Positions 15,813 through 24,437 of a stretch of 28,707 nucleotides of DNA are shown piece after piece (position 1 is the stretch's first letter; each line of letters begins with the position of its first letter). This DNA is from DATFLK01 sp035267815 (GTDB taxonomy: Bacteria > Pseudomonadota > Zetaproteobacteria > Mariprofundales > Mariprofundaceae): NCBI GenBank assembly GCA_035267815.1, contig DATFLK010000172.1, positions 1-28,707 on the forward strand, in the 5' to 3' direction. The notes under the pieces were generated by a model. The model saw only the letters and a list, made by a program, of their open reading frames with translations, made no database searches and was not told the DNA's origin. A program made the position numbers and the translations under genes.

Positions 15813-15846
15813 TTGTGTTATTGAATAAATTCACGGTATATATACT
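15813..15846 (+). promoter_or_regulatory. Possible internal promoter before rnfB
   Basis: In the 109-base rnfA-rnfB gap, TTGTGT (15813-15818) is followed 18 bases later by TATATA (15837-15842), which overlaps a TATACT (15841-15846). It is the only sizeable gap in the operon apart from the rnfB-rnfC gap. The match to consensus is moderate. Confidence 0.3.
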
Positions 15847-15909
15847 GTTCCTTGTGTCGGCATCTTGTTTGGTGCCGTGGCGTCTGTTGCAGGAGGTGGT
15901 GTTACACCC

Positions 15910-16464
15910 ATGAGTATCGTGGCAGCCATATTGAGTCTGGGCGGTGCGGCCCTCGTGGCCGGACTGCTTCTGGCGATCGCATCGCGGGTTTTCCATGTCG
16001 AGGGTAATCCGATGGCGGACCGGATCGATCAGGTGCTGCCGCAGACCCAGTGCGGCCAGTGCGGCTATCCCGGTTGCCGTCCCTATGCCGAGGCGGTGGC
16101 GAGAGGCGAGGCTGATGTGAATCACTGCGTACCGGGTGGTGAGCGGGCGATGCTCTCCATCGCCGATCTAATGGGAGCGGATCCGAAACCGCTGGAGGAG
16201 GAGCCGTCGCCGCCGATGCTGGCCTTCATCCGCGAGGACGAGTGCATTGGCTGCACGCTCTGCATCAAGGCCTGTCCTGTGGATGCGATCATCGGTGCGC
16301 CGAAGCAGTACCATACGGTAATCGAGGATCACTGCACGGGATGCACGCTCTGCGTGGAACCCTGCCCGGTGGATTGTATCGACATGGTGCTCAAGCCTGA
16401 GGTGCTGGAAGAGTGGACCTGGTCCCCACCGCAGCAGCATACCGTAAGTGAACAGCCGTTGTAG
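15910..16464 (+). CDS. rnfB: Rnf electron transport complex subunit B
   Basis: A 184-residue ferredoxin-like subunit. An N-terminal membrane helix (SIVAAILSLGGAALVAGLLL) is followed by the [4Fe-4S] four-cysteine domain QCGQCGYPGCRPYAEA with a later partner Cys (NHCVPGG). Two typical ferredoxin clusters come next, CIGCTLCIKACP and CTGCTLCVEPCP. It receives electrons from soluble ferredoxin and passes them within the complex. The chosen ATG has an AGGAGG Shine-Dalgarno 13 bases upstream, which is rather long, but the reading frame upstream has no better start. Confidence 0.95.
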   Translation: MSIVAAILSLGGAALVAGLLLAIASRVFHVEGNPMADRIDQVLPQTQCGQCGYPGCRPYAEAVARGEADVNHCVPGGERAMLSIADLMGADPKPLEEEPSPPMLAFIREDECIGCTLCIKACPVDAIIGAPKQYHTVIEDHCTGCTLCVEPCPVDCIDMVLKPEVLEEWTWSPPQQHTVSEQPL

Positions 16465-16546
16465 GCTGTCTTTCATGATTTGTATATGTTCTGATTGGTC
16501 TGGGAGGGTGGCAATGGCGCGTGATATGGTCGAAAGGACCGCATAG

Positions 16547-18085
16547 ATGTTGCAAACCCTTTTCAGGCGAGCGATGGGTGGATTCCCCGGTGGTGTGCAT
16601 CCGTCCCAGCAGAAATTGACGGAGGCGGCACCGATCCGGGAGTGCCCCGTGCCGCCACTTCTGATTCTACCGGTTAAACAGCATATCGGCGAGGTGTGCG
16701 CGCCGCTGGTGGATGTTGGAGACCGGGTACTGCGTGGGCAGAAGGTCGCCAAGTCGCAGGGCTATGTCTCGGTGCCGGTACACGCCTCAACTTCGGGCAC
16801 GGTGGTCAAGCTGGAGGAGCATCCGGTGCCGCATCCATCGGGGCTCGGAAGGCTCTCCATCTTCATCGAACCGGATGGCGAGGATGCGTGGGACGAGAGC
16901 CTGACGCCGATGCCCGACTACCGCGAACAGGAGCCTTCCGTGGTGCGCGAGCGTATCCGGCTCGGAGGGATCGCGGGGCTGGGCGGCGCGGTCTTCCCGA
17001 GTTTCATCAAGTTGCACGACCATCGCAATCCAATCGATACGGTCATCCTGAATGGAGTCGAGTGCGAGCCGTATCTGACCAACGACCACCGGCTGATGCT
17101 GGAGCGGGCCGAGGAGATGATCCGCGGCATGGATGTGATCATGCATGTCGCCGGGGCGAAGAACGGCATTATTGCCATCGAGGACAACAAGCAGGATGCC
17201 GCCGAGGCTGTCCGTGATGCATTGCAGCGGATCGACGGTACGGAAGGGATCAGCGTGCGCGTGCTGCCGACACGTTACCCCCAGGGGGGCGAAAAGCAGC
17301 TGGTTCAGGCACTGACCGGTCGCGAGGTGCCGAGCGGCAAGCTTCCGGCGCAGGTCGGGCTGCTGTGCCACAATGTCGGCACCGCTAAGGCGATTCATGA
17401 TGCCGTCGTACTGGGACGTGCGCTGACCGAGCGGGTAGTGACGGTCAGCGGCGATGCCGTGCCGAACCCGACCAACATGAGTGTGCGGCTGGGTACGCCG
17501 ATGCCGTTCCTCTTCGCTCGTGCCGGGCTGGAGGATCTGGAGGGAATGCGCGTCATCCACGGCGGGCCGATGATGGGTGAGTGTCTGCCCCGCACCGACG
17601 TGCCGGTGGTCAAATCGACCAACGGTGTACTCGCCATGAAGAGCGGTGGTCTCTACAGCGAGCATGCGGTGGAGCAGCCCTGCATCCGATGTGCCAAGTG
17701 TGTCGAGGTCTGTCCGGTGGGACTGGTGCCCAACGAACTGGCTTGGCATTGCCGCCATGATCAGTTCGACCGCGGTCAGGAGTATGATCTGTTCGACTGC
17801 ATCGAATGCGGCTGCTGTAGCTACGTCTGTCCTTCCCATATTCCACTGGTGCACTACTTCCGCTATGCCAAGGGACAGGTGGCGAAGATTGAACAGGAAC
17901 GCGCCTTTGCCGAACAGTCGAAGGCACGGAACGAGGCGCGGGACAATCGGCTGGCACGCGAACAGGCCGAACGGGCCGCCAAACGCTCGCGGGTGAAACA
18001 GCAGCGCAGCAAGACGACCGATGCCAAACCGGCGGCTATCGAAGCGGATGCTCCGGAGCAAGAGAAGAAGGGAGACAGCGAATGA
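16547..18085 (+). CDS. rnfC: Rnf electron transport complex subunit C
   Basis: A 512-residue peripheral subunit. It has the N-terminal RnfC barrel-sandwich region (GGVHPSQQK onward), the Complex I 51-kDa-like FMN/NADH-binding domain (LGGAVFPSFIKL, NGVECEPYLTNDHRLM, GGEKQLVQALTGREVPSG), an SLBB domain and two [4Fe-4S] motifs (CIRCAKCVEVCP and CIECGCCSYVCP). The tail is about 75 residues, highly charged and Lys/Arg/Glu/Ala-rich, as in proteobacterial RnfC proteins. It is the NAD(H)-reacting subunit. The stop overlaps rnfD by four bases (ATGA). Confidence 0.95.
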   Translation: MLQTLFRRAMGGFPGGVHPSQQKLTEAAPIRECPVPPLLILPVKQHIGEVCAPLVDVGDRVLRGQKVAKSQGYVSVPVHASTSGTVVKLEEHPVPHPSGLGRLSIFIEPDGEDAWDESLTPMPDYREQEPSVVRERIRLGGIAGLGGAVFPSFIKLHDHRNPIDTVILNGVECEPYLTNDHRLMLERAEEMIRGMDVIMHVAGAKNGIIAIEDNKQDAAEAVRDALQRIDGTEGISVRVLPTRYPQGGEKQLVQALTGREVPSGKLPAQVGLLCHNVGTAKAIHDAVVLGRALTERVVTVSGDAVPNPTNMSVRLGTPMPFLFARAGLEDLEGMRVIHGGPMMGECLPRTDVPVVKSTNGVLAMKSGGLYSEHAVEQPCIRCAKCVEVCPVGLVPNELAWHCRHDQFDRGQEYDLFDCIECGCCSYVCPSHIPLVHYFRYAKGQVAKIEQERAFAEQSKARNEARDNRLAREQAERAAKRSRVKQQRSKTTDAKPAAIEADAPEQEKKGDSE

Positions 18086-19143
18086 GTACGCTGATCAGCT
18101 CTCCCCATATACACGGAGGCGACACCATTCGTGCCAACATGGTGGCCGTGATTCTGGCGCTAGTGCCGTCCTCACTGGTGGCCATCTATATGTTCGGTTG
18201 GCTGGCAGTGTTCCTGTTCGTGATCTGTATCGGCGGATGCATGCTGACCGAGATGGTCTGCCTGCGCATGATGGGGCGCTCAACTGCACCGGTCGGCGAC
18301 GGTTCGGCCGCCCTTACCGGACTCTTTCTGGCACTGGTGCTGCCCGCTTCGGTGCCGTGGTGGATGCCGTTGATTGGTTGTGTGGTGGCGATCCTGCTCA
18401 GTAAACAGGTCTATGGTGGTATCGGCTACAATCCCTTCAATCCGGCCCTGACGGCACGGGTGGTACTGCTGATTTCCTTTCCGTTGAACATGACCACCTG
18501 GATCATGCCGATGCACGCCGGTGGCGTACCGCAGGTCGATCTCTACGACTTCGCACAGTGCTGGGCGCTCTTTTGGCACGGACCAGCCGCACTCGGTCAG
18601 GGGCTGGATGCGATCACCATGGCGAGCCCCTTGGGGCATGTGAAGACGGAGTGGTCACAGGGTATCGGGGTGGCTGAGGCGCTGCAGAATTACCACTACA
18701 GCTACTTGCATGCCTTCCTCGGTGGGGAGGCAGGAAGTCTCGGCGAGACCTCGGCGCTGGCGTTGCTGCTCGGCGGTGGCTATCTGCTGGCCCGCCATAT
18801 CATTAGCTGGCATATCCCCACCGCCTATATAGCCACGGTGGCGCTGCTCGCCCTTATTTTCCATCAGGTTAACGGAGAGCACTTCGCACCGCCGATGTTC
18901 CATGTGCTGGCCGGAGGACTGATCCTCTGCGCCTTCTTCATGGCGACCGATCCGGTTACCTCGCCGGTGACACCGCGCGGTCAACTGGTTTTCGGTGTTG
19001 GCTGCGGTGTGCTGACCTGGAGTATCCGCACCTTCGGCGGCTATCCGGAGGGGGCGATGTTCTCAGTATTGCTGATGAACAGCGCTGTACCGCTGATCGA
19101 CCACTACTTCCGTCCGCGTGTTTATGGCAAGGGTCTGCGATGA
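18082..19143 (+). CDS. rnfD: Rnf electron transport complex subunit D (Ser at flavin-attachment site)
   Basis: A 353-residue polytopic membrane subunit of the NqrB/RnfD family, with about nine to ten helices and the conserved blocks VGDGSAALTGLFLALVLP, GGIGYNPFNPALTARV and ATDPVTSPVTPRGQ. RnfD normally carries FMN linked by a phosphoester to a threonine in an (S/T)xAT motif. Here the segment reads AITMASPLGHVKT, with Ser182 (codon AGC at 18625-18627) at that position. It overlaps rnfC and rnfG by four bases at each end, so the operon is translationally coupled and the gene is clearly intact. Confidence 0.95.
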   Translation: MSTLISSPHIHGGDTIRANMVAVILALVPSSLVAIYMFGWLAVFLFVICIGGCMLTEMVCLRMMGRSTAPVGDGSAALTGLFLALVLPASVPWWMPLIGCVVAILLSKQVYGGIGYNPFNPALTARVVLLISFPLNMTTWIMPMHAGGVPQVDLYDFAQCWALFWHGPAALGQGLDAITMASPLGHVKTEWSQGIGVAEALQNYHYSYLHAFLGGEAGSLGETSALALLLGGGYLLARHIISWHIPTAYIATVALLALIFHQVNGEHFAPPMFHVLAGGLILCAFFMATDPVTSPVTPRGQLVFGVGCGVLTWSIRTFGGYPEGAMFSVLLMNSAVPLIDHYFRPRVYGKGLR

Positions 19144-19778
19144 AAAAAACATCCGGCCAGACACATGATATGGTGATGATGGTCGTTGCCCTGACTGTGG
19201 TGACTCTGGTGGCGACGCTGCTGCTCGGCGTGACTGATCTGGTCACACGTGAGCCGATCCACGATGCGCAGCGCGCGATGTTGCACCGGACGCTGGAGCA
19301 GGTGTTGCCGCCACACGCCAACAGCCCGATGGACGACCAGGTAACGGTGAAGCGGGATGGCAAGCCGATCCCCGTCTACGTTGCGCGCGACGGGAGCGGC
19401 CGTATTGTCGCTTTCGCTTGGGTGGTGGTGGCGCCGGATGGCTATTCCGGTGCGATCCATATCCTGCTTGGTGTGAAACCGAATGGAAGTATCTATGCTG
19501 TTCGGGTGACCGAGCATCAGGAGACGCCGGGACTGGGCGACGGCATCGTGCGCAACAAGCCGTGGGTTCACTCTTTCTCCGGAAAAACACTGGAGAATAC
19601 GCGCTGGGCGGTGAAGAAGGATGGTGGTGATTTCGATCAGTTTACCGGCGCTACCATTACGCCGCGCGCGGTAGTCAAAGCGGTTAAGCAGGGTCTAGAG
19701 TTCTTCCAGGCACGCAGGAAGATGCTACTGCATGAGGCGCGCCAATCGGCATCATCCTCCAGAGAGGTGGTACAATGA
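19140..19778 (+). CDS. rnfG: Rnf electron transport complex subunit G
   Basis: A 212-residue protein with one N-terminal membrane helix (MVMMVVALTVVTLVATLLLG) and a periplasmic FMN-binding domain. The flavin-attachment motif is intact: DQFTGATITPRAVV, with the acceptor threonine in TGATIT, so this subunit should be flavinylated by an ApbE-type transferase (not in the window). The GYSGAIHILLGV and HQETPGLGD blocks are as in the family. It overlaps rnfD and rnfE by four bases each. Confidence 0.95.
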   Translation: MKKTSGQTHDMVMMVVALTVVTLVATLLLGVTDLVTREPIHDAQRAMLHRTLEQVLPPHANSPMDDQVTVKRDGKPIPVYVARDGSGRIVAFAWVVVAPDGYSGAIHILLGVKPNGSIYAVRVTEHQETPGLGDGIVRNKPWVHSFSGKTLENTRWAVKKDGGDFDQFTGATITPRAVVKAVKQGLEFFQARRKMLLHEARQSASSSREVVQ

Positions 19779-20434
19779 CAAAGACAGAAATCTTCGCCGA
19801 CGGATTCTGGCATAATAACACTATCTTCGCGCAGCTGTTGGGTATGTGCCCGCTGCTCGGTGTCACCACCAGTGCCGAGAACGGCTTCTGGATGGGGTCG
19901 GCCACAGTGCTGGTGCTGCTCGGCTCCAATGTCGTGGTATCGCTGATTCGTGGCGTGATCCCGAAGAATGTTCGTATCCCAGCCTATATCACCGTAATCG
20001 CAGCCTTCGTGACGATTATCGGCATGGCCATGGATGCCTGGATGCACGCGATGTATCTGGTACTGGGGCTTTTCATTCCGCTGATCGTCGTCAACTGCGC
20101 TATTCTCGGCCGGGCCGAGGCCTTCGCCAGCAAACACAGTGTGACCGATTCGGTGACTGATGCGCTGGCGATCGGGCTCGGCTTCACTTTCGCCCTAATG
20201 CTGTTGGGCGGGGTGCGCGAGCTCTTCGGCCATGGCCAGCTATTCGGTTTTCACGTATTCGGCGACCAGTATCCCGATTTCCTGATGTTCATCCTGCCGC
20301 CTGGCGCCTTCATCGCGCTCGGTTTCATCCTAGCCGGCGTTAACGTGATCAATCGTCGCATGGCCGCGCGTGCCGCACAGCGAGAGGCACACGCCGAACC
20401 TGCGGGTGAGGCGGTTGGTGCTGAGGCCGGCTGA
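19775..20434 (+). CDS. rnfE: Rnf electron transport complex subunit E
   Basis: A 219-residue membrane protein homologous to RnfA, with about six helices. Conserved cysteines lie in LGMCPLLGVTTSAENG and VVNCAILGRAEAFASK, which pair with those of RnfA around an Fe-S centre. The C-terminal tail is about 30 residues, Ala/Glu/Arg-rich and probably cytoplasmic. It starts at an ATG overlapping the rnfG stop and is the last rnf gene. A tautomerase gene follows 26 bases later. Confidence 0.95.
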   Translation: MTKTEIFADGFWHNNTIFAQLLGMCPLLGVTTSAENGFWMGSATVLVLLGSNVVVSLIRGVIPKNVRIPAYITVIAAFVTIIGMAMDAWMHAMYLVLGLFIPLIVVNCAILGRAEAFASKHSVTDSVTDALAIGLGFTFALMLLGGVRELFGHGQLFGFHVFGDQYPDFLMFILPPGAFIALGFILAGVNVINRRMAARAAQREAHAEPAGEAVGAEAG

Positions 20435-20460
20435 AACCCTGAAACCGAAGGAGGAGCGCC

Positions 20461-20805
20461 ATGCCCTATCTGAGTGTGCACACCAATGTCGAGATTGACG
20501 AGTCTGACCAGACAGTGCTGCTGACCAAGGCGTCGGGGACAGTCGCGTCGATGCTCGGCAAGCCCGAGTCTTATGTGATGGTGCATCTGCATGCAGGGCA
20601 GACGATGTCCTTCGCAGGCAGTCGTGAACCGTTGGCTTATCTTCAACTCAAGAGTCTGGGATTGCCTGAGGAGAAAACGCCTGCTTTCTCGGGGACGCTG
20701 TGTAGATTGATGCAGTCAGAATTGGAGATCGATCCGGGACGGGTCTATATCGAGTTCGTCGGCCCTGAACGACACATGTGGGGATGGGATAATCGTACGT
20801 TCTAG
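20461..20805 (+). CDS. MIF-family tautomerase (phenylpyruvate tautomerase-like)
   Basis: A 114-residue protein of the macrophage migration inhibitory factor/tautomerase superfamily. Proline directly follows the initiator Met (MPYLSVHTN), and this Pro becomes the N-terminal catalytic base after Met removal. The rest follows the MIF pattern: SMLGKPESYVMVHLHAGQ, MSFAGSREPLAYLQLKSLG and RVYIEFVG. A strong AAGGAGG Shine-Dalgarno lies 6 bases before the ATG. It is 26 bases after rnfE, so it is probably co-transcribed with rnf, although a functional link is not established. The physiological substrate is unknown. Confidence 0.88.
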   Translation: MPYLSVHTNVEIDESDQTVLLTKASGTVASMLGKPESYVMVHLHAGQTMSFAGSREPLAYLQLKSLGLPEEKTPAFSGTLCRLMQSELEIDPGRVYIEFVGPERHMWGWDNRTF

Positions 20806-20836
20806 CGAGTAACTATTCGCACCATTCAGACTCTTA

Positions 20837-23533
20837 TCAAAGGGTATGGGCGGCGAACCAGTTCTCGCCTTTTCCAATATCGACCGTCAGTGGTACGTCC
20901 AGTGAGATGGCCGATTCCATCACCTCGCGCATGATGCCGGCTGCGGTATCGGCCTTGGCCTCTGGGGTCTCGACGACCAGCTCGTCGTGTACCTGCAGGA
21001 TCATGCGCGCCTCCGGAAGCTCCTTGTTGAGCCGCTCGTGCAGGCGGATCATCGCCACCTTGATGATGTCGGCCGCCGAGCCCTGCAGCGGGGCGTTGAT
21101 AGCGGTACGCTCGGCATAGCTACGGCGCATGCCGTTCTTGGCGGTGATCTCCGGAACAAAGATGCGGTGGCCGAGAAGGGTCTCCACATAGCCCTTCTGG
21201 CGCGCATGCTCCAGCGTTTCATCCATGAATCCGCGGACTTTCGGGTACTGCGCGAAGTAGGCCTCGATGAATTCCTGTGCCTCGCCGCGGTCGACGCCAA
21301 GTTGTTTGGCCAGCCCGAAGGCGCTCATGCCGTAGAGGATGCCAAAGTTGACGATCTTGGCGCGCCTTCTCTGCTCGCCGCTGACCTCATCGAGCGGGAT
21401 CTGGTTGACGGCGGATGCCGTGGCGGCATGGATGTCCTGCCCCTCGGCGAAGGCGGCCCTCAGGGTATCGTCGCCCGAGAAGTGGGCCATCAGTCTGAGC
21501 TCAATCTGTGAATAGTCGGCGGAGACGAGTTGGCAGTCATCCTCGGCGATAAAGGCGCGGCGGATGCGTCGTCCCTCCTCGGTACGAATCGGGATGTTTT
21601 GCAGGTTCGGATCAGAGGAGGAAAGGCGCCCGGTCGTGGTGATCGCCTGGTTGAAGGAGGTGTGGACTCTCCCCGTCTGCGGATGGATTAGCCGCGCCAA
21701 TGCATCGGTGTAGGTCGATTTCAGCTTGGAGAGCTGACGGACCTCGAGGATGCGTTTTGGCACCTCGTGTGTATCGGCCAGCGATTCCAGCACCTCCTGG
21801 CCTGTGGCCCACTGACCACTTTTGGTCTTCTTGCCGCCGGAGAGCCCCAGTGTTTCGAACAGCACCGTGCCGAGCTGTTTCGGTGAGTGGATGTTAAACT
21901 CGCATCCGGCCAGCCGGTGAATCTCTGCTTCGGCAGCCTCGATGCGCTGGCCGAATTCGCCGGACAGACGCGTCAACAGCGCGCCGTCGATCCGGGTGCC
22001 GGCCCACTCCATATCGGCCAGTACTGTCATCAACGGAAGCTCGATCCCGTCGTGGCGCTCAAGCCGCTTCTCTTCCTCGAGCCGCTTCTTCAGCAGTACG
22101 GTGAGCCGGTAGGAGACCTCGGCATCCTCGGCGGCATAGGGCGCGGCTGTTTCGATCGGTACGTGATCAAAGGAAATCTGTTTGCTGCCTTTGCCAGCCA
22201 CCTCTTCGTAGGGGATACAGCGATGCCTAAGGTAGTCCTCGGCCGTGTTGTCGAGGCTGGGCGGGTATTTTCCCGGGTAGAGGGTATAGGCCAGCAGCAT
22301 GGAGTCGTAGCGTATGCCAGTCAGCTCAATACCGGCCCGCCGCAGTACCTGCAGGTCGTATTTGAGGTTATGGCCGCATTTCTCTCGCTTCGGATCCTCG
22401 AGGATTGGGCGCAGGGTATCCAGAACCTGTTGGCGGGAAAGCTGGTTCGGCGGCTTGGCCAGCATGTCGGGTGCGTTGTGCCCGACTGGGATATACCACC
22501 CCTCGCCGGGTTCTGTGGCGAACGAGAGCCCCACGATCTCGGCGTCATGGCAGGTCAGCGACGTGGTTTCGGTATCCAGTGTGATCAGTTCCGCCTGTTT
22601 CAGCCGGTCCGCGAGTTTCTTCAGCAGCGCCTCGCTGTCCACCAGTCGTACCTGCATCGGATCAGCAGAGGTGTCCCCTGCGGCGGGAGCGTCGAACTCC
22701 TCCAGCAACCGGCGGAACTCCAGGTCGCGAAACAGCGTGGCAAGCTGTTCCCGGTCGGGCTTCTGAAGCGCCAGATCCTCCAGCGTCGTATCGAGCGGAA
22801 CGGCTTCGCACAACTTCACGAGCCGGTAGGAAAGACGTGCATCCTCGGCATGCTGCAACAGGTTCTCGCGCCGCTTCTGTTGTTTGATCTCATGTGCATG
22901 GGAGAGGACCCCCTCCAAGTCTCCGAACTGATCGATCAGCTGAGCGGCGGTTTTCGGTCCGATGCCGGGTACGCCGGGGATGTTGTCGGAGCTGTCGCCG
23001 GTCAGTGCTAGCAGGTCGAGGATGCGGACCGGCTCCACGCCCCAGCGTTCGCATACCGCATCGTGATCAAAGCGGGTCTTCTTCATCGTATCGAGCATGT
23101 GGATGCCGCCGTTGACCAGTTGCATCAGATCCTTGTCGGAGGAGACGATGGTGACCTCCCAGCCGTTATCGTGGGCCTGCCGAGCCAGCGTGGCGATCAC
23201 GTCGTCGGCCTCGTAGTCGTCGATCTGCAGCAGTTTGAACCGGAACCCTTCGGTTACCTCGAACACCTTGGGCCACTGTTCGGCCAACTCCTCCGGCATG
23301 GGAGGACGATGAGCCTTGTAGTCGGGGTATTCGCGATTGCGGAAGGTGCCGTCCTTCGGGTCGAAGGCGACGGCGACATGGGTCGGGTTCAGTTCGGCCA
23401 GGACGCTTCGAAGCATCTGCACGTAGCCGTAGATCGCATTGGTCGGTTCACCGCGCGAATTGGAGAGGTTGCGGATAGCGTGAAAGGCGCGGAAGACGTA
23501 GTTGGGCCCGTCGATCAGTGCAAGATGCGGCAT
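20837..23533 (-). CDS. polA: DNA polymerase I
   Basis: An 898-residue three-domain enzyme. The 5'-nuclease domain (residues about 1-290) has ALIDGPNYVFRAFHAI, SDKDLMQLV and GDSSDNIPGVPGIGPKTA. The 3'-5' exonuclease keeps its acidic residues (LITLDTETTSL, GHNLKYDLQVL, YAAEDAEVSY), so proofreading should be active. The polymerase domain has motif A DYSQIELRLMAHFSG, motif B RRSYAERTAINAPLQGSAAD and motif C LQVHDELVVE. I start at MPHLALIDGPNYV (23533), which gives the family N-terminus. The frame is open a further 39 codons upstream, but those lack a Shine-Dalgarno and family similarity. It is convergent with the tautomerase gene and divergent from the outer-membrane gene. Confidence 0.96.
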   Translation of the reverse strand: MPHLALIDGPNYVFRAFHAIRNLSNSRGEPTNAIYGYVQMLRSVLAELNPTHVAVAFDPKDGTFRNREYPDYKAHRPPMPEELAEQWPKVFEVTEGFRFKLLQIDDYEADDVIATLARQAHDNGWEVTIVSSDKDLMQLVNGGIHMLDTMKKTRFDHDAVCERWGVEPVRILDLLALTGDSSDNIPGVPGIGPKTAAQLIDQFGDLEGVLSHAHEIKQQKRRENLLQHAEDARLSYRLVKLCEAVPLDTTLEDLALQKPDREQLATLFRDLEFRRLLEEFDAPAAGDTSADPMQVRLVDSEALLKKLADRLKQAELITLDTETTSLTCHDAEIVGLSFATEPGEGWYIPVGHNAPDMLAKPPNQLSRQQVLDTLRPILEDPKREKCGHNLKYDLQVLRRAGIELTGIRYDSMLLAYTLYPGKYPPSLDNTAEDYLRHRCIPYEEVAGKGSKQISFDHVPIETAAPYAAEDAEVSYRLTVLLKKRLEEEKRLERHDGIELPLMTVLADMEWAGTRIDGALLTRLSGEFGQRIEAAEAEIHRLAGCEFNIHSPKQLGTVLFETLGLSGGKKTKSGQWATGQEVLESLADTHEVPKRILEVRQLSKLKSTYTDALARLIHPQTGRVHTSFNQAITTTGRLSSSDPNLQNIPIRTEEGRRIRRAFIAEDDCQLVSADYSQIELRLMAHFSGDDTLRAAFAEGQDIHAATASAVNQIPLDEVSGEQRRRAKIVNFGILYGMSAFGLAKQLGVDRGEAQEFIEAYFAQYPKVRGFMDETLEHARQKGYVETLLGHRIFVPEITAKNGMRRSYAERTAINAPLQGSAADIIKVAMIRLHERLNKELPEARMILQVHDELVVETPEAKADTAAGIMREVMESAISLDVPLTVDIGKGENWFAAHTL

Positions 23534-23601
23534 GGGTGGAGCATGCCGCAAGATCGCCATCGATGGAACGCAAAGATTGATCCCCCTTGAGCGGATGGGT
23601 G

Positions 23602-23614
23602 TGGCATATTGCCA
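23602..23614. repeat. 13-base palindrome in the polA/outer-membrane-protein promoter region
   Basis: TGGCATATTGCCA is a perfect inverted repeat (5-bp arms, TAT centre) between the divergent genes. It could be an operator; no regulator can be named. Confidence 0.25.
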
Positions 23615-23632
23615 TAGCGCGGCGGGGTTACC

Positions 23633-23662
23633 TTGACCCTGTTTCACCACATCAACGATAAT
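23633..23662 (+). promoter_or_regulatory. Sigma-70 promoter of the outer-membrane protein gene
   Basis: TTGACC (23633-23638) and GATAAT (23657-23662) are separated by 18 bases, each one mismatch from consensus. Transcription would start about 35 bases before the ATG at 23704, which has an AGAGGAG Shine-Dalgarno. Confidence 0.6.
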
Positions 23663-23703
23663 CTTGATGCGTACGTAACATTCACGAGCTGAGAGGAGTT
23701 GTC

Positions 23704-24291
23704 ATGAAGAAAACGATGGTTGCTTTGTCGCTGTGTGCGAGTGCTCTGGCCTTTTCGCCGGCCATACACGCGCAGGAGTTTAAGCCTTATGCCGGTGCAG
23801 GCATCGGTGCATTCGGACTCGAATACAAGGATGCCACGGTAAGCCAGAAGAACACCGTGTTCGGTGGCTACGGCAAGCTGGGCGCTGATTTCAATCCCTA
23901 CTTGGGTGTCGAGCTCCGGATCGGTACGACCGGTTCCGGTAGCAATACTTATGCGACCGCGCCGACCAGCAGGAAGCTGTCGAACGACTACTACTTCTCT
24001 TACCTAGCCAAGTTGCAGTATCCCGCTACGCCCGATTTCAACCTCTATGCCCTAGTGGGCGGAACGACGGCCAAGTTCAAGTTGACCACACCGACAGCTA
24101 GCTCTTCTGCGACCAAGACGGGGGTCAGTTATGGTGCTGGCTTCGACTACCGTGTCGATGACCAGGTCTCTGCCGGTCTCGAGTGGGTGCAGTATTGGAC
24201 AAACGTCAAGCTGGGTACCGGTGGGGCATTCGGTACCAATGCCAAGGCCAAGATCTGGGGTGCTACGGCCACCGTTGCCTACCACTTCTAG
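23704..24291 (+). CDS. Small outer-membrane beta-barrel protein
   Basis: A 195-residue protein with a Sec signal peptide (MKKTMVALSLCASALAFSPA, cleavage after IHA near residue 23). The mature part is rich in alternating aromatic/hydrophobic strands and ends in a terminal Phe (TATVAYHF), the BAM-recognition signal of outer-membrane barrels. The pattern (YAGAGIGAFGLEY, GYGKLGADFNPYLGVELRIG, GVSYGAGFDYRVDDQVSAGL) fits an eight-stranded OmpA/OprF-like or opacity-type barrel (OMP_b-brl family). There is no periplasmic peptidoglycan-binding domain. A good promoter, a strong Shine-Dalgarno and its own strong terminator indicate a monocistronic, probably well expressed gene. Function is unknown. Confidence 0.88.
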   Translation: MKKTMVALSLCASALAFSPAIHAQEFKPYAGAGIGAFGLEYKDATVSQKNTVFGGYGKLGADFNPYLGVELRIGTTGSGSNTYATAPTSRKLSNDYYFSYLAKLQYPATPDFNLYALVGGTTAKFKLTTPTASSSATKTGVSYGAGFDYRVDDQVSAGLEWVQYWTNVKLGTGGAFGTNAKAKIWGATATVAYHF

Positions 24292-24332
24292 GCGGATCGT
24301 TTGAACGGTTCCGGCCATAATAAGTGACCGAT

Positions 24333-24367
24333 AGCGGGGAGGGCTGCAGCCCTCCCCGCTATTTTTT
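24333..24367 (+). terminator. Rho-independent terminator of the outer-membrane protein gene
   Basis: A perfect 12-bp stem AGCGGGGAGGGC/GCCCTCCCCGCT with a TGCA loop is followed by ATTTTTT. It starts 41 bases after the stop codon. Confidence 0.93.
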
Positions 24368-24385
24368 GGCCTCGGTAGGATGGAA

Positions 24386-24412
24386 TAAAAGAGGCGACCA
24401 TTGGCCGCCTCT
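24386..24412 (-). terminator. Rho-independent terminator of the minus-strand small-protein gene
   Basis: On the minus strand the stem AGAGGCGGCC/GGTCGCCTCT (10 pairs, one G-U) has a 3-base loop and is followed by TTTTA. It lies 25 bases beyond the stop codon of the 78-residue gene and faces the preceding plus-strand terminator. Confidence 0.8.
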
Positions 24413-24437
24413 GGAGGATGAAGGATTCGTCCTTTTC

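Noticed and set aside
20806..20836. Possible terminator between the converging tautomerase and polA genes
   Set aside because: Only a weak GCGA/TCGC pairing with an interrupted stem and no T-tract; not enough to call.
21887..23011. 374-residue plus-strand ORF opposite polA
   Set aside because: It is an antisense shadow of the clearly conserved polA gene in GC-rich DNA; no family motif is present.
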